Assembly: GCF_004342285.1 (NCBI RefSeq)
Contig: NZ_SMCV01000015.1
Span: 1 to 64,000, forward strand
From: Klebsiella sp. BIGb0138
GTDB taxonomy: Bacteria; Pseudomonadota; Gammaproteobacteria; Enterobacterales; Enterobacteriaceae
Length of the DNA: 64,000 nt
Reading direction: 5' to 3'
Each line of letters begins with the position of its first letter. Positions within the stretch are counted from its first letter, which is position 1. The notes below the pieces were generated by a model. That model worked only from the letters and a program-made list of their open reading frames with translations. It had not been told where the DNA came from and searched no databases. Positions 44,078 through 54,047 of this stretch are shown here, piece by piece. The translations under genes were made by a program, and so were the position numbers.

Positions 44078-44450
44078 GGGCTGGTATTTGCTATGGCTGC
44101 TGCCGCTTTCCCTGCTGGCTGACGATCGCGATCCTTTCCTGCCGCCGGAGGATCGCTGTCAGACGGCGCAGCTGGCGCAATGGCATTACGGCGGGGCGGT
44201 GGGAAATCCGCAGCGCTGGGTCGGTCTTCTACGAGACCCCGGCGGGAAATGGCGCCGGGTGAGGGGCGGTGAGTCTTTGCCGGCCGGCTGGCGGATCCGT
44301 CAGCTGACGACGGAGAAAATCGAAATAACGACAGGGCCGGAATGCGAGCCGCTGCATTGGGCGTGGCTGCGTGCGGAGGGCGATAAAAATGGTGCGATGG
44401 ATAAGCCTGCTGTTTCTGCTGCCTGGGCTGGTCACGGCGGCAAAAAATGA
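44067..44450 (+). CDS. hofP: PilP-like periplasmic protein
   Basis: The 127-residue protein has a short hydrophobic N-terminus (WYLLWLLPLSLLA), probably a signal sequence. The segment DRDPFLPPED and the beta-rich part ending CEPLHW resemble E. coli HofP (134 residues). PilP proteins bridge the inner-membrane PilNO complex to the secretin. Its last 62 nt overlap hofQ in another frame. Confidence 0.85.
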   Translation: MRSKGWYLLWLLPLSLLADDRDPFLPPEDRCQTAQLAQWHYGGAVGNPQRWVGLLRDPGGKWRRVRGGESLPAGWRIRQLTTEKIEITTGPECEPLHWAWLRAEGDKNGAMDKPAVSAAWAGHGGKK

Positions 44451-45627
44451 TCAACCGGTATCGTTGATGGTCGATGAAGTTCCGGTCGCCCAGGTGTTGC
44501 AGAGCCTGGCGGAGATTCAGCAAATGAATCTGGTGGTGGCGCCGGATGTCAGCGGCACGGTCTCGCTACAGCTGAAAAATGTTCCCTGGCAGCAGGCGCT
44601 ACGGTCGGTGATTGATAGCGCCGGGCTGATGTTTAGCCAGCAGGGCACGGTGCTGCATGTGCATACGCTGGCCTGGCAAAATACGCGGCAGGCGCAACAA
44701 GAGGCGGCGCGCGCGAAGCAATTGCAGAATCTGCCTTTGCAGCGGCAGAGCGTGATGCTGCAGTATGCCGATGCGAGCGAGCTGGCAAAGGCCGGGGATA
44801 AGTTACTCAGCCCGCGGGGAAGCCTGACGGTGGATAAACGCACCAATCGCCTGTTCATTCTCGACGATGCCGCTCATCTGTCGGCGCTGACAGCGTGGGC
44901 CCAGGAGATGGATCTGCCGGTCGGGCAGGTCGAGCTGGCGGCACATATCGTCTCCATGAGTGAAACCAGCCTGCGTGAACTGGGGGTGAAATGGAGCATG
45001 GCCGAGGCCAGCAGCGCGCCGGCTTCCGGTAAGCTGACGACCTTAAGCAGCCAGCAGGCGGTGACCGATGCCAGCACTCGCGTGGGGTTTAATATCGGCC
45101 GCCTGAGCGGGCGATTGCTGGAGCTTGAGCTTTCGGCGCTGGAGCAAAAGCAGCAGGTGGAAATCATCGCCAGCCCGCGACTGCTGGCTTCCCATATGCA
45201 GCCCGCCAGCATCAAGCAGGGTAGCGAAATTCCCTACCAGGTCTCCAGCGGCGAAAGCGGCGCCACGGCGGTTGAGTTTAAAGAGGCGGTACTGGGAATG
45301 GAGGTAACGCCTACGGTGCTGCAGCAGAATCGCGTGCGCCTGAAGCTGAGGATTAGCGAAAATACGCCCGGCCAGGTCCTGAAACAGGAAAATGGCGAGG
45401 TGCTAGCCATCGATAAACAGGAAATTGAGACGCAGGTGGAAGTAAAAAGCGGTGAAACGCTGGCTCTGGGCGGCATATTTTCGCAAAAAAAGAAATCTGC
45501 CCGCGACAGTATTCCGCTGCTTGGCGATATCCCGCTCCTCGGCCAGCTGTTTCGTCGGGACGGTAAAGATAATGAACGGCGTGAACTGGTTGTCTTCATT
45601 ACCCCACGAATTCTGGCAGTGAATTAA
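44389..45627 (+). CDS. hofQ: secretin for DNA uptake (PilQ-like)
   Basis: The ATG at 44389, with GGAGGG about nine nt upstream, gives 412 residues, the E. coli HofQ length. A signal peptide (MVRWISLLFLLPGLVTA) is followed by N0/N1-type domains. The C-terminal secretin domain ends with VPLLGDIP-like SIPLLGDIPLLGQLFRR. It should form the outer-membrane channel. The frame is open six codons earlier. It closes the hof operon. No clear terminator follows before the aroK leader. Confidence 0.93.
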   Translation: MVRWISLLFLLPGLVTAAKNDQPVSLMVDEVPVAQVLQSLAEIQQMNLVVAPDVSGTVSLQLKNVPWQQALRSVIDSAGLMFSQQGTVLHVHTLAWQNTRQAQQEAARAKQLQNLPLQRQSVMLQYADASELAKAGDKLLSPRGSLTVDKRTNRLFILDDAAHLSALTAWAQEMDLPVGQVELAAHIVSMSETSLRELGVKWSMAEASSAPASGKLTTLSSQQAVTDASTRVGFNIGRLSGRLLELELSALEQKQQVEIIASPRLLASHMQPASIKQGSEIPYQVSSGESGATAVEFKEAVLGMEVTPTVLQQNRVRLKLRISENTPGQVLKQENGEVLAIDKQEIETQVEVKSGETLALGGIFSQKKKSARDSIPLLGDIPLLGQLFRRDGKDNERRELVVFITPRILAVN

Positions 45628-46020
45628 GCCCTTTTTCTTGCTAAACACGTTTCAGGTGTTTGACGTGGGGACGGATTTAGCATACAAGGGGTACCGATTT
45701 GAGAGTCGGGTTCGGCATCAATCCTCCCTTTTTGTCCGGTGATTTATCCACAAGATCATTCAGGATGCGTCGAGGCGGTAAGCTGGTCTCCCCCCGGAAA
45801 CATAGATAACTATGCATCCGGAGGCGGATAAGTGCAGCCGACGGCGAGGTAGTTTGCATAATGACGAGTATATTCAGTTGCCAAACCTGCCTGAGTATTG
45901 AGATAATTTTTAGTCTGACTCTCGCTCTATTGCATATGAGGTTTCAGTTCATGTCCTGCTGCGCTGGGTGTTCGCAAAGCGGGTTTACCATTAACGAATA
46001 GTCTTAGTAGTACCGAAAAA
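45628..46020 (+). promoter_or_regulatory. hofQ-aroK intergenic leader
   Basis: This 393-bp non-coding gap precedes the aroK-to-trpS operon and should contain its promoter. TTGACG at 45660-45665 is a possible -35. I could not fix the matching -10. A bulged stem-loop lies at 45791-45824. The aroK ATG has no obvious Shine-Dalgarno (CCGAAAAAATG). No gene is recognised. Confidence 0.6.
45791..45824 (+). other. bulged stem-loop in the aroK leader
   Basis: CATAG-ATAA-CTATG forms the upper stem and loop. A 2x2 internal loop (AA/CA) separates it from a lower stem CCGGA/TCCGG, which extends by two more C-G pairs past one mismatch. It has no U-run, so it is not an ordinary terminator. Function unknown. 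Confidence 0.55.
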
Positions 46021-46542
46021 ATGGCAGAGAAACGCAATATCTTTCTGGTTGGGCCTATGGGTGCCGGCAAAAGCACTATTGGGCGCCAGTTAGCCCAACA
46101 GCTCAATATGGAATTTTACGATTCTGATCAAGAGATTGAGAAACGCACTGGCGCAGATGTGGGCTGGGTTTTCGATGTCGAAGGTGAAGACGGCTTCCGC
46201 GACCGTGAAGAAAAGATCATCAATGAGTTGACGGAAAAACAGGGAATTGTGCTGGCGACTGGCGGCGGCTCTGTAAAATCCCGTGAAACGCGTAACCGTC
46301 TCTCCGCCCGCGGCGTGGTGGTCTACCTGGAAACAACGATCGAAAAGCAGCTTGCCCGTACGCAGCGTGATAAAAAGCGTCCTCTATTACAAGTTGAAGC
46401 GCCGCCTCGCGAAGTCCTTGAAGCGTTGGCTGACGAACGCAACCCATTGTATGAAGAGATTGCTGACGTCACTATCCGTACCGACGATCAGAGCGCGAAA
46501 GTGGTGGCAAACCAGATTATTCATATGCTGGAAAGCAATTGA
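46021..46542 (+). CDS. aroK: shikimate kinase I
   Basis: The 173-residue kinase phosphorylates shikimate on the way to chorismate. The P-loop is GPMGAGKST (11-19). Shikimate-binding residues are in DSDQEIE and GGGSV, and the lid includes RDKKRPLL. It is nearly identical to E. coli AroK. The start lacks a strong ribosome-binding site but agrees with E. coli. aroB follows after 56 nt. Confidence 0.98.
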   Translation: MAEKRNIFLVGPMGAGKSTIGRQLAQQLNMEFYDSDQEIEKRTGADVGWVFDVEGEDGFRDREEKIINELTEKQGIVLATGGGSVKSRETRNRLSARGVVVYLETTIEKQLARTQRDKKRPLLQVEAPPREVLEALADERNPLYEEIADVTIRTDDQSAKVVANQIIHMLESN

Positions 46543-46598
46543 TTCTGGCTTAATAAAGAGCGTCAGAGTAATAAAGCAACTGAGGTGGACGTCGCGTT

Positions 46599-47693
46599 AT
46601 GGAGAGGCTTACTGTAACCCTCGGGGAACGTAGTTACCCGATTACCATCGCGGCTGGTTTGTTTAACGATCCAGCTTCCTTCCAGCCACTGAAATCAGGC
46701 GACCAGGTTATGCTGGTCACCAATGAGACGCTGGCGCCGCTTTATCTGGATAACGTCCGTTCCGTGCTGGAGCAGGCGGGAGTCAACGTAGACAGTGTCA
46801 TTCTACCCGACGGCGAGCAGTATAAAAGCCTGACGGTGATGGATACCGTTTTTACCGCTCTGCTGCAAAAACCGCACGGCCGTGACACCACCCTGGTGGC
46901 GCTCGGCGGCGGCGTCGTCGGTGATTTAACCGGTTTTGCTGCAGCCAGCTATCAGCGTGGCGTACGGTTTATCCAGGTTCCAACTACCCTGTTGTCGCAG
47001 GTAGATTCCTCGGTTGGCGGCAAAACGGCCGTCAATCATCCCCTCGGTAAAAACATGATTGGTGCCTTCTGGCAGCCCGTGTCCGTGGTCGTCGATCTTA
47101 ACTGTCTCAGGACGTTGCCGCCACGTGAACTCTCTTCCGGGCTGGCCGAAGTCATTAAATACGGCATTATCCTCGACGGTGAATTCTTCAACTGGCTGGA
47201 AAGCAACATCGATGCGCTGATGGCGCTGGATGAGAAGGCGATGGCGTACTGTATTCGTCGTTGTTGTGAGCTGAAAGCCGAAGTTGTTGCCGCCGACGAG
47301 CGTGAAACCGGGTTACGTGCTTTACTCAATCTTGGGCATACTTTTGGTCATGCGATTGAAGCTGAAATGGGCTACGGTAACTGGTTACATGGTGAAGCCG
47401 TCGCTGCCGGGATGGTGATGGCCGCACACACCTCCGAACGATTAGGGCAGTTCAGCGCTCAGGATACGCAGCGTATCATCACGCTGCTGCAGCGTGCGGG
47501 CTTGCCGGTACGTGGGCCGCAGGAAATGACGGCACAAGCGTATCTGCCCCACATGATGCGTGATAAAAAGGTACTGGCGGGCGAAATGCGACTGGTGCTA
47601 CCGCTCGCAATAGGGAAAAGCGAAGTCCGCGGCGGAGTGTCGCATGATGTAGTTCTTGGCGCGATCGCTGATACTCAGCTAGCGCAACAATAA
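46599..47693 (+). CDS. aroB: 3-dehydroquinate synthase
   Basis: The 364-residue NAD- and metal-dependent enzyme (362 in E. coli) cyclises DAHP to 3-dehydroquinate. The NAD region is [13 protein letters not shown]. The metal ligands are a Glu in [10 protein letters not shown], a His in [12 protein letters not shown] and a His in [10 protein letters not shown]. It is the second gene of the aroK operon. damX begins 84 nt downstream. Confidence 0.98.
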   Translation: MERLTVTLGERSYPITIAAGLFNDPASFQPLKSGDQVMLVTNETLAPLYLDNVRSVLEQAGVNVDSVILPDGEQYKSLTVMDTVFTALLQKPHGRDTTLVALGGGVVGDLTGFAAASYQRGVRFIQVPTTLLSQVDSSVGGKTAVNHPLGKNMIGAFWQPVSVVVDLNCLRTLPPRELSSGLAEVIKYGIILDGEFFNWLESNIDALMALDEKAMAYCIRRCCELKAEVVAADERETGLRALLNLGHTFGHAIEAEMGYGNWLHGEAVAAGMVMAAHTSERLGQFSAQDTQRIITLLQRAGLPVRGPQEMTAQAYLPHMMRDKKVLAGEMRLVLPLAIGKSEVRGGVSHDVVLGAIADTQLAQQ

Positions 47694-47777
47694 GAAGGTC
47701 TAGCCGCGTTCGCGCGGCGTTATCATTTCAGGTGACATGCAATAGTCGTGAGCATAAGCCTTTTAGTGGGGTGTTAA

Positions 47778-49085
47778 ATGGATGAATTCAAACCAGAAGA
47801 CGATCTGAAAGCCGATCGCAACGATCGTCGAACTGGTCGTTCCCGTCAGTCTTCCGAGCGTGATAGCGATCCGCAGATCAATTTTGATGATGTCGATCTT
47901 GAGGCGGACGACAGCCGTCCGACGCGCGCCAGCAAGGCACGCCGTGAGCGCGATGAAGAAGAGTATGAAGAGGACGTAGAGTCTGCAGAGGATGACGAGT
48001 CCGAAGAGCCACAGGTCGAGCGCCGTCCGCGTAAGCGTAAGAAAGCGCCCGCGAAGCCAGCCTCGCGCCAGTATATTATGATGGGGGTGGGGATTCTCGT
48101 GCTGCTGTTGCTGATCGTGGGCATCGGTTCCGCACTTAAGTCGCCATCCTCCTCCAGTGAACAAACCGCATCAGGCGAGAAGAGCATTAACCTCTCAGGC
48201 GATGGGTCTGATGGTAATGGTCAACCTGCCGCTCAGGACCAGACCGCGGCTAACAATCCGCAGCAGGACGTTTCGCTGCCGCCGATTGCCTCTAACCCGA
48301 CTCAGGGTCAGACCGTGGCTGAGCCGGAAGGACAGCAGCGCGTTGAGGTGCAGGGCGATCTGAATAATGCGCTGACGCAACAGCAGGGCCAGATTGACAG
48401 CGCGGTGGCGAACTCCACGTTGCCGACCGAGCCTGCGACCGTTGCCCCTGTCCGCAACGGTACCGCTCCGCGTCAGGCCACCGCTGAGCGCCAGACTGCC
48501 GCCGCTCCGCGTCCGGTAGAGCGTAAGCACACGGTCATTGAGCCGAAGCCGGTAGCGAAAGCGCCTGTTGAAGCGAAGCCGGTACAGCCGAAAGGTGTTG
48601 AAAGCACCGTCGCCGCCCCTGCGAAAGCGCCTGTCGCTCAGCCGAGCAAGCCTGTGGCAACCGCACAGACTAAACCTGCTGCACCTGCTGCACCTGCTGC
48701 ACCTGCTGCTGCGACTGCACCTGCTGCTTCGGCGACGCCTGCGGCTACGGCGAGCGCAGCGACTGCGGCGCCAGCGGCTGTCGCTGGCGGTAAAACCACC
48801 GGCGATGTGAGCTCGATGAAGTCTGCGCCGTCTGGCAACTATACCCTGCAGCTCAGCAGCTCCTCCAACTATAACAATCTGAATAGCTGGGCGAAGAAAG
48901 AGAAGCTGGATAAGTATGTTGTCTACGAGACCACCCGTAACGGTCAGCCATGGTATGTACTGGTCAGCGGCATTTACGCTTCGAAAGATGAAGCGAAACG
49001 TGCTGTCGCCACTCTGCCAGCTGACGTGCAGGCGAAAAACCCGTGGGCAAAACCGCTGCATCAGGTCCAGGCTGACCTGAAATAA
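47778..49085 (+). CDS. damX: cell division protein DamX (SPOR domain)
   Basis: The 435-residue inner-membrane protein (428 in E. coli) has an acidic/basic cytoplasmic N-terminus. One membrane helix lies near 100-121 ([17 protein letters not shown]). A long Pro/Ala/Gln-rich periplasmic linker follows. The C-terminal SPOR domain (from about 350, [15 protein letters not shown]) binds septal peptidoglycan. A 9-bp tandem repeat in the linker gives an Ala/Pro repeat. It lies between aroB and dam, as in E. coli. Confidence 0.96.
   Translation: MDEFKPEDDLKADRNDRRTGRSRQSSERDSDPQINFDDVDLEADDSRPTRASKARRERDEEEYEEDVESAEDDESEEPQVERRPRKRKKAPAKPASRQYIMMGVGILVLLLLIVGIGSALKSPSSSSEQTASGEKSINLSGDGSDGNGQPAAQDQTAANNPQQDVSLPPIASNPTQGQTVAEPEGQQRVEVQGDLNNALTQQQGQIDSAVANSTLPTEPATVAPVRNGTAPRQATAERQTAAAPRPVERKHTVIEPKPVAKAPVEAKPVQPKGVESTVAAPAKAPVAQPSKPVATAQTKPAAPAAPAAPAAATAPAASATPAATASAATAAPAAVAGGKTTGDVSSMKSAPSGNYTLQLSSSSNYNNLNSWAKKEKLDKYVVYETTRNGQPWYVLVSGIYASKDEAKRAVATLPADVQAKNPWAKPLHQVQADLK
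48675..48710 (+). repeat. 9-bp tandem repeat in damX
   Basis: Three exact CCTGCTGCA units (48675-48683, 48684-48692, 48693-48701) and one unit with a single change (48702-48710). They encode alternating Pro-Ala-Ala in the periplasmic linker. Unit length is a multiple of three, so copy-number change would keep the frame. Confidence 0.9.
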
Positions 49086-49161
49086 GCGCGGTGTAGTCTT
49101 AAGCGCAGGGTGCTGTCGGAGCTTTCTCCACAGCCGGAGAATGTGTAATTAGTTAGGCAGC

Positions 49162-49986
49162 ATGAAAAAGAATCGCGCTTTTCTGAAATGGGCAGGGGGG
49201 AAATACCCCCTGCTTGACGATATAAAAAAACACTTGCCGCAGGGCGATTGTCTGATTGAGCCCTTTGTGGGCGCAGGGTCGGTATTTCTCAATACCGACT
49301 TTTCTCGTTATATTCTGGCGGACATTAACAGCGATCTGATCGGTCTTTACAACATCGTCAAATCGCGGACGGATGAGTATGTTAGCGCGGCGCGTGAAAT
49401 GTTTACGCCCGAGAACAACGCGGCAGAGCAATACTACCAGTTCCGTGCTGAATTCAACCAAAGCCAGGATCCGCTGCGTCGTGCGGTGCTATTCCTGTAC
49501 CTGAATCGTCATGGCTACAATGGCCTGTGTCGCTACAATCTGCGCGGTGAGTTTAACGTACCGTTCGGCCGTTATAAGAAGCCCTACTTCCCCGAAGCCG
49601 AGCTGTATCATTTTGCCCAGAAGGCGCAGAATGCGTACTTCTACTGCGAGTCGTATGCCGACAGCATGGCGCGAGCAGATGGTTCGTCGGTGGTCTATTG
49701 CGACCCGCCGTATGCGCCGCTGTCGTCCACTGCCAATTTTACGGCTTATCATACGAACAGCTTTAACTCCGAGCAGCAGGCCCATCTGGCGCAGCTGGCG
49801 GAAGGCCTGCTCGAACAGCGGGTTCCGGTTCTGATTTCCAACCACGATACGGCGCTCACGCGCGAATGGTATCGTCAGGCGAAACTGCACGTCGTCAAAG
49901 TGCGACGCAGTATCAGCAGCAACGGTGGTACCCGAAAGAAGGTGGACGAGCTTCTGGCTCTTTACCGTCCGCCCAAGACTAAATAA
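49162..49986 (+). CDS. dam: DNA adenine methyltransferase (GATC)
   Basis: The 274-residue methyltransferase (278 in E. coli) methylates adenine in GATC. It serves mismatch repair, replication timing and gene regulation. The AdoMet-binding motif is EPFVGAGSVF near 33-42, and the catalytic DPPY begins at Asp181. The C-terminal tail differs from E. coli (LYRPPKTK) and is four residues shorter. It lies 76 nt after damX and 15 nt before rpe in the operon. Confidence 0.98.
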   Translation: MKKNRAFLKWAGGKYPLLDDIKKHLPQGDCLIEPFVGAGSVFLNTDFSRYILADINSDLIGLYNIVKSRTDEYVSAAREMFTPENNAAEQYYQFRAEFNQSQDPLRRAVLFLYLNRHGYNGLCRYNLRGEFNVPFGRYKKPYFPEAELYHFAQKAQNAYFYCESYADSMARADGSSVVYCDPPYAPLSSTANFTAYHTNSFNSEQQAHLAQLAEGLLEQRVPVLISNHDTALTREWYRQAKLHVVKVRRSISSNGGTRKKVDELLALYRPPKTK

Positions 49987-50001
49987 TTCAAGGAGATGCG
50001 G

Positions 50002-50679
50002 ATGAAGCAGTATTTGATTGCCCCTTCGATTCTGTCGGCTGATTTTGCCCGTCTGGGTGAAGATACCGCCAAAGCGTTGGCAGCGGGTGCCGATGTCGTG
50101 CACTTTGACGTCATGGACAACCACTACGTGCCGAATCTGACCATCGGCCCTATGGTGCTCAAAGCGCTACGCGACTATGGCATCACCGCCCCTATCGATG
50201 TGCATCTGATGGTGAAGCCGGTCGATCGCATCATCCCTGATTTCGCCGCGGCGGGCGCCAGCATCATTACCTTCCATCCGGAAGCTTCCGAACATGTCGA
50301 CCGCAGCCTGCAGCTAATCAAAGAGCAGGGCTGTAAAGCAGGTCTGGTGTTTAATCCCGCCACGCCGCTGAGCTACCTTGATTACGTGATGGATAAGCTG
50401 GATGTCATTCTGCTGATGTCCGTAAACCCCGGTTTTGGCGGCCAGTCTTTCATTCCGCAGACCCTGGATAAACTCCGCGAAGTCCGTCAGCGCATCGATG
50501 CGTCGGGTTACGATATTCGCCTGGAGGTCGACGGCGGCGTGAAGGCCAGCAACATTGCCGATATTGCGGCGGCGGGCGCGGATATGTTTGTCGCCGGTTC
50601 GGCGATTTTCGGCCAGCCGGACTATAAACAGGTTATCGATCTTATGCGCAGTGAATTAGCAAAGGTTAGTCATGGATAA
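50002..50679 (+). CDS. rpe: ribulose-phosphate 3-epimerase
   Basis: The start at 50002 has AAGGAG seven nt upstream and yields 225 residues, as in E. coli. An ATG two codons earlier abuts the AAGGAG and is unlikely. The TIM barrel epimerase interconverts ribulose-5-phosphate and xylulose-5-phosphate in the pentose phosphate pathway. Conserved residues occur in [17 protein letters not shown] and LEVDGGV. Its end overlaps the gph start by 8 nt. Confidence 0.98.
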   Translation: MKQYLIAPSILSADFARLGEDTAKALAAGADVVHFDVMDNHYVPNLTIGPMVLKALRDYGITAPIDVHLMVKPVDRIIPDFAAAGASIITFHPEASEHVDRSLQLIKEQGCKAGLVFNPATPLSYLDYVMDKLDVILLMSVNPGFGGQSFIPQTLDKLREVRQRIDASGYDIRLEVDGGVKASNIADIAAAGADMFVAGSAIFGQPDYKQVIDLMRSELAKVSHG

Positions 50680-51433
50680 ATTACTCTCTGTTCGCGGCGT
50701 CGCCTTTGACCTTGACGGCACCCTGGTAGACAGCGCGCCGGGTTTGACCGCCGCGGTCGATAGCGCCCTCTATGCGCTGGAGCTGCCGGTGGCGGGTGAG
50801 GCGCGTGTTGTCACCTGGATCGGCAACGGTGCGGATGTTCTGATGGCGCGCGCGCTGGACTGGGCGCGTCAGGAACGCGCAACGCAGCGCGCTGCGATGG
50901 GCAAACCTTCTGTCGATCATGATGATATCCCGCAGGCAGAGCAGCTCACGCTGCTGCGTAAACTGTTTGACCGGTTCTATGCCGAGGCCGCGGAGGAGGG
51001 AAGCTTCCTGTTCCCGGCGGTGGCCGATACGCTCGGCGCCCTGCATGCGAAAGGTCTGCCGCTGGCGCTGGTGACCAACAAACCGACGCCGTTCGTCGCG
51101 CCGATGCTGGAAGCGTTGGATATCGCTAAATATTTTAGCGTCGTGATCGGCGGCGATGATGTGCAGAACAAAAAGCCGCATCCGGAGCCGCTGCTGCTGG
51201 TGGCGCAGAAACTGGGGCTGGCGCCCGATGAGCTGCTGTTCGTCGGCGATTCACGCAATGATATTCAGGCGGCCAAAGCGGCGGGCTGCTGCTCAATCGG
51301 CCTGACCTACGGTTATAACTACGGTGAGTCGATTGCGCTCAGCGAACCGGACTATATCTTCGACCAATTTAATGAACTTTTGCCCGCTCTCGGGCTACCG
51401 TACAGTGAAAATCAGGAATTGAAAAATGACTAA
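50672..51433 (+). CDS. gph: phosphoglycolate phosphatase
   Basis: The 253-residue HAD phosphatase removes phosphate from 2-phosphoglycolate formed during repair of 3'-phosphoglycolate DNA ends. Motif [11 protein letters not shown] carries Asp13 and Asp15. VTNKPT, KPHPEP and [14 protein letters not shown] are motifs II to IV. Overlaps of 8 nt with both rpe and trpS show tight translational coupling. Confidence 0.97.
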   Translation: MDKLLSVRGVAFDLDGTLVDSAPGLTAAVDSALYALELPVAGEARVVTWIGNGADVLMARALDWARQERATQRAAMGKPSVDHDDIPQAEQLTLLRKLFDRFYAEAAEEGSFLFPAVADTLGALHAKGLPLALVTNKPTPFVAPMLEALDIAKYFSVVIGGDDVQNKKPHPEPLLLVAQKLGLAPDELLFVGDSRNDIQAAKAAGCCSIGLTYGYNYGESIALSEPDYIFDQFNELLPALGLPYSENQELKND

Positions 51434-52430
51434 GCCCATCGTTTTTAGTGGCGCACAGCCCTCAGGTGAATTGACCATTGGCAACTATATGGGTGCGCTG
51501 CGTCAATGGGTAAACATGCAGGATGACTATCACTGTATTTACTGCATCGTTGACCAGCATGCGATTACCGTCCGCCAGGACCCGCAGCAGCTGCGTAAAG
51601 CGACGCTGGATACGCTCGCGCTGTATCTGGCCTGCGGTATCGACCCGCAAAAAAGCACGATTTTTGTGCAGTCACACGTGCCGGAGCACGCGCAGCTAGG
51701 GTGGGCGTTGAACTGCTATACCTATTTCGGCGAACTGAGCCGCATGACGCAGTTTAAAGACAAGTCCGCGCGCTATGCCGAAAACATCAATGCCGGCCTG
51801 TTCGACTACCCGGTGCTGATGGCGGCGGACATTCTGCTGTATCAGACTCACCAGGTTCCGGTTGGCGAAGATCAGAAACAGCACCTGGAGCTGAGCCGCG
51901 ATATCGCGCAGCGCTTCAATGCCATCTACGGCGACGTATTTAAAGTTCCTGAGCCGTTTATTCCTAAATCCGGCGCCCGCGTGATGTCCCTGCTTGAGCC
52001 GACGAAAAAGATGTCCAAGTCGGACGACAACCGCAATAACGTGATTGGCCTGCTGGAAGATCCGAAATCGGTGGTGAAAAAGATTAAGCGTGCCGTGACC
52101 GACTCCGACGAGCCGCCGGTTGTGCGCTACGACCAGCAGAATAAGGCCGGCGTCTCCAACCTGCTGGATATTCTTTCCGGCGTTACCGGCCAGAGCATTG
52201 CGGAGCTGGAGCAGCATTTTGCAGGTAAAATGTATGGCCACCTGAAAGGCGAAGTTGCCGATGCGGTCTCCGGTATGCTGCTGGAGCTGCAGGAGCGTTA
52301 TAACCGCTTCCGTAACGACGAAGCGTTCCTTAACCAGGTGATGAGAGACGGCGCCGAAAAAGCCAGCGCCCGTGCCTCTCAAACGCTGAAAGCGGTATAC
52401 GAAGCGATCGGCTTTGTCGCGAAACCGTAA
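51426..52430 (+). CDS. trpS: tryptophanyl-tRNA synthetase
   Basis: The 334-residue class I synthetase charges tRNA(Trp). The HIGH-like motif is TIGN in [12 protein letters not shown] (near 10-22). The KMSKS loop lies near 195-199. The length equals E. coli TrpS. It is the last gene of the aroK operon and is followed by a strong terminator. Confidence 0.98.
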   Translation: MTKPIVFSGAQPSGELTIGNYMGALRQWVNMQDDYHCIYCIVDQHAITVRQDPQQLRKATLDTLALYLACGIDPQKSTIFVQSHVPEHAQLGWALNCYTYFGELSRMTQFKDKSARYAENINAGLFDYPVLMAADILLYQTHQVPVGEDQKQHLELSRDIAQRFNAIYGDVFKVPEPFIPKSGARVMSLLEPTKKMSKSDDNRNNVIGLLEDPKSVVKKIKRAVTDSDEPPVVRYDQQNKAGVSNLLDILSGVTGQSIAELEQHFAGKMYGHLKGEVADAVSGMLLELQERYNRFRNDEAFLNQVMRDGAEKASARASQTLKAVYEAIGFVAKP

Positions 52431-52453
52431 GCGAAAGGCGTACCGGTAACAAC

Positions 52454-52479
52454 AAGGGCGGGGTGAATCCCGCCCTTTT
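52454..52479. terminator. intrinsic terminator, trpS/cysG
   Basis: AAGGGCGGG-GTGAAT-CCCGCCCTTTT, 24 nt after the trpS stop and before the convergent cysG end. Minus-strand T-run is weaker. Confidence 0.88.
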
Positions 52480-52518
52480 GCTATCTGGCGTTTGCCGGCC
52501 TGTATGCGGACAACGCCG

Positions 52519-53892
52519 TCAGTGATGTGAGAACCAGTTGAGCTTATCGCGTAGGCTGACCACCCGGCCGACGATAATCAGCGCCGGGCTGGCCATCTGT
52601 TGCGCCAGAATATCCAGCCGATCGAGCGTACCGACCACCACTTTTTGACTGACCGCCGTGCCGTTTTCCACAATGGCTGCCGGCATATCTGCCGCCATGC
52701 CGTGAGCGATGAGCTGCTCTCTGATCGCCGGCGCCTGATTGAGCCCCATATAAAACACCAGGGTCTGCTTTTCTACCGCCAGGTTGGCCCAATCCAGCTC
52801 GCCGCCGGTTTTCAGGTGTCCGGTGACCAGGCGCACGCCCTGGGCGAAATCGCGATGGGTGAGCGGAATACCGGAATAGGCCGAACAGCCGGAAGCGGCG
52901 GTAATCCCCGGCACCACCGAGAAGGGGATGCCGGCGTTGCACAGGGTTTCCAGCTCTTCGCCGCCGCGCCCGAAGATAAAGGGGTCGCCGCCTTTCAGGC
53001 GCACCACGCGACGTCCGTTCTGAGCTTCACGCAGCAGAATCTGGTTGATCTCTTCCTGCGGCACGCAGTGGTAGCCGGCGCGTTTACCGACGAAAACCCG
53101 ATCGGCGTCGCGACGCACCAGATTCATAATATCGTCGGAAACCAGGCGGTCATACACCACGACGTCCGCCTGCTGAATCTGCTGCAGCCCTTTGAGGGTC
53201 AACAGCCCGGCGTCGCCGGGGCCGGCGCCAACCAGCACCACTTCGCCGCGATGATCCAGCGGTTCTGTCAGCAGCTGTTCGGTGGTATCGGCAACGGCCT
53301 GGCGGTCTTCGTTGGCCAGCGACTGCGCCAGGCGGTCGTTGACGAACAACTTCTCCCAGAAACGTCGACGTTCGCCAACCGTCGCAAACTGTTGTTTCAC
53401 CCGCGAACGCAGCTGGCCGGCATAGTGCGCGAGCTGGCCTAAATGGAGCGGCAGAATGGATTCCAGCTTCTCCCGCAGCAGTCGTGCCAGCACCGGCGAG
53501 GTGCCGCCGGATGATACGGCCACCATCAGCGGCGAGCGATCGATAATGGACGGCATAATAAAGCTGGCCTGCTGCGGCGCATCCACCACGTTGCAGAATA
53601 TCCGTCGCGCCTCTGCGGCGTCGCTGACCTGCTGGTTTACCTCTTCATCATCGGTGGCGGCGATAGCCAGCCAGCAGGCGTCGAGGAGCGCGGGGTTAAA
53701 CCGGCCTTTTGCCAGCGTCAGCATCTGCGAATCCGCCCACACCTGGAACTGCGGCGAGAAGTCCAGCGCATTGACCGTTAATCTGGCCCCGGCATCCAGC
53801 AGCAGACGCGCTTTGCGTTCGGCAACGTCACCGCCGCCGACCAGTAAGCAGTCGCGGTTGCGCAATTGGCAGAAAATAGGTAAGTGATCCAC
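52519..53892 (-). CDS. cysG: sirohaem synthase (trifunctional)
   Basis: The 457-residue enzyme matches E. coli CysG in length. The N-terminal dehydrogenase/ferrochelatase part has [15 protein letters not shown] (NAD-binding) and [14 protein letters not shown], including the phosphorylatable serine near 128. The C-terminal uroporphyrinogen III methyltransferase has [15 protein letters not shown] and [13 protein letters not shown]. It makes the sirohaem required by NirB, encoded upstream. A hairpin separates it from nirD. Confidence 0.98.
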   Translation of the reverse strand: MDHLPIFCQLRNRDCLLVGGGDVAERKARLLLDAGARLTVNALDFSPQFQVWADSQMLTLAKGRFNPALLDACWLAIAATDDEEVNQQVSDAAEARRIFCNVVDAPQQASFIMPSIIDRSPLMVAVSSGGTSPVLARLLREKLESILPLHLGQLAHYAGQLRSRVKQQFATVGERRRFWEKLFVNDRLAQSLANEDRQAVADTTEQLLTEPLDHRGEVVLVGAGPGDAGLLTLKGLQQIQQADVVVYDRLVSDDIMNLVRRDADRVFVGKRAGYHCVPQEEINQILLREAQNGRRVVRLKGGDPFIFGRGGEELETLCNAGIPFSVVPGITAASGCSAYSGIPLTHRDFAQGVRLVTGHLKTGGELDWANLAVEKQTLVFYMGLNQAPAIREQLIAHGMAADMPAAIVENGTAVSQKVVVGTLDRLDILAQQMASPALIIVGRVVSLRDKLNWFSHH

Positions 53893-54010
53893 GGAACGTC
53901 CTCGCAGTAAAGCAGTGGGAGAGGGTAAGCGGTCGTAGCATAACAGCAGAGGGTTGGCACAATATATGAATTTTCGGCTGCCTACCGCTTAGTTGGCATA
54001 AGAAGAGAAT

Positions 54011-54039
54011 ATGGTTCCCGCCGTGGCGCGGCGGGAACC
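54011..54039 (-). terminator. hairpin between nirD and cysG
   Basis: Perfect 11-bp stem GGTTCCCGCCG/CGGCGGGAACC with a 5-nt loop, 9 nt past the nirD stop. On the minus strand it is followed by ATATTCTCTTCTT, a moderately T-rich tail. It may attenuate transcription into cysG. Confidence 0.75.
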
Positions 54040-54047
54040 TCAGGGCA

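Noticed and set aside
45677-45859. 60-codon minus-strand frame in the aroK leader
   Set aside because: No ribosome-binding site or recognisable product. It spans the stem-loop and looks like chance.
48675-48710. CRISPR-like repetition
   Set aside because: Units are 9 bp with no spacers and lie inside the damX coding sequence.
48195-49061. Arg/Ser-rich 288-codon frame antisense to damX
   Set aside because: It results from the repetitive Ala/Pro codons of the damX linker read backwards.
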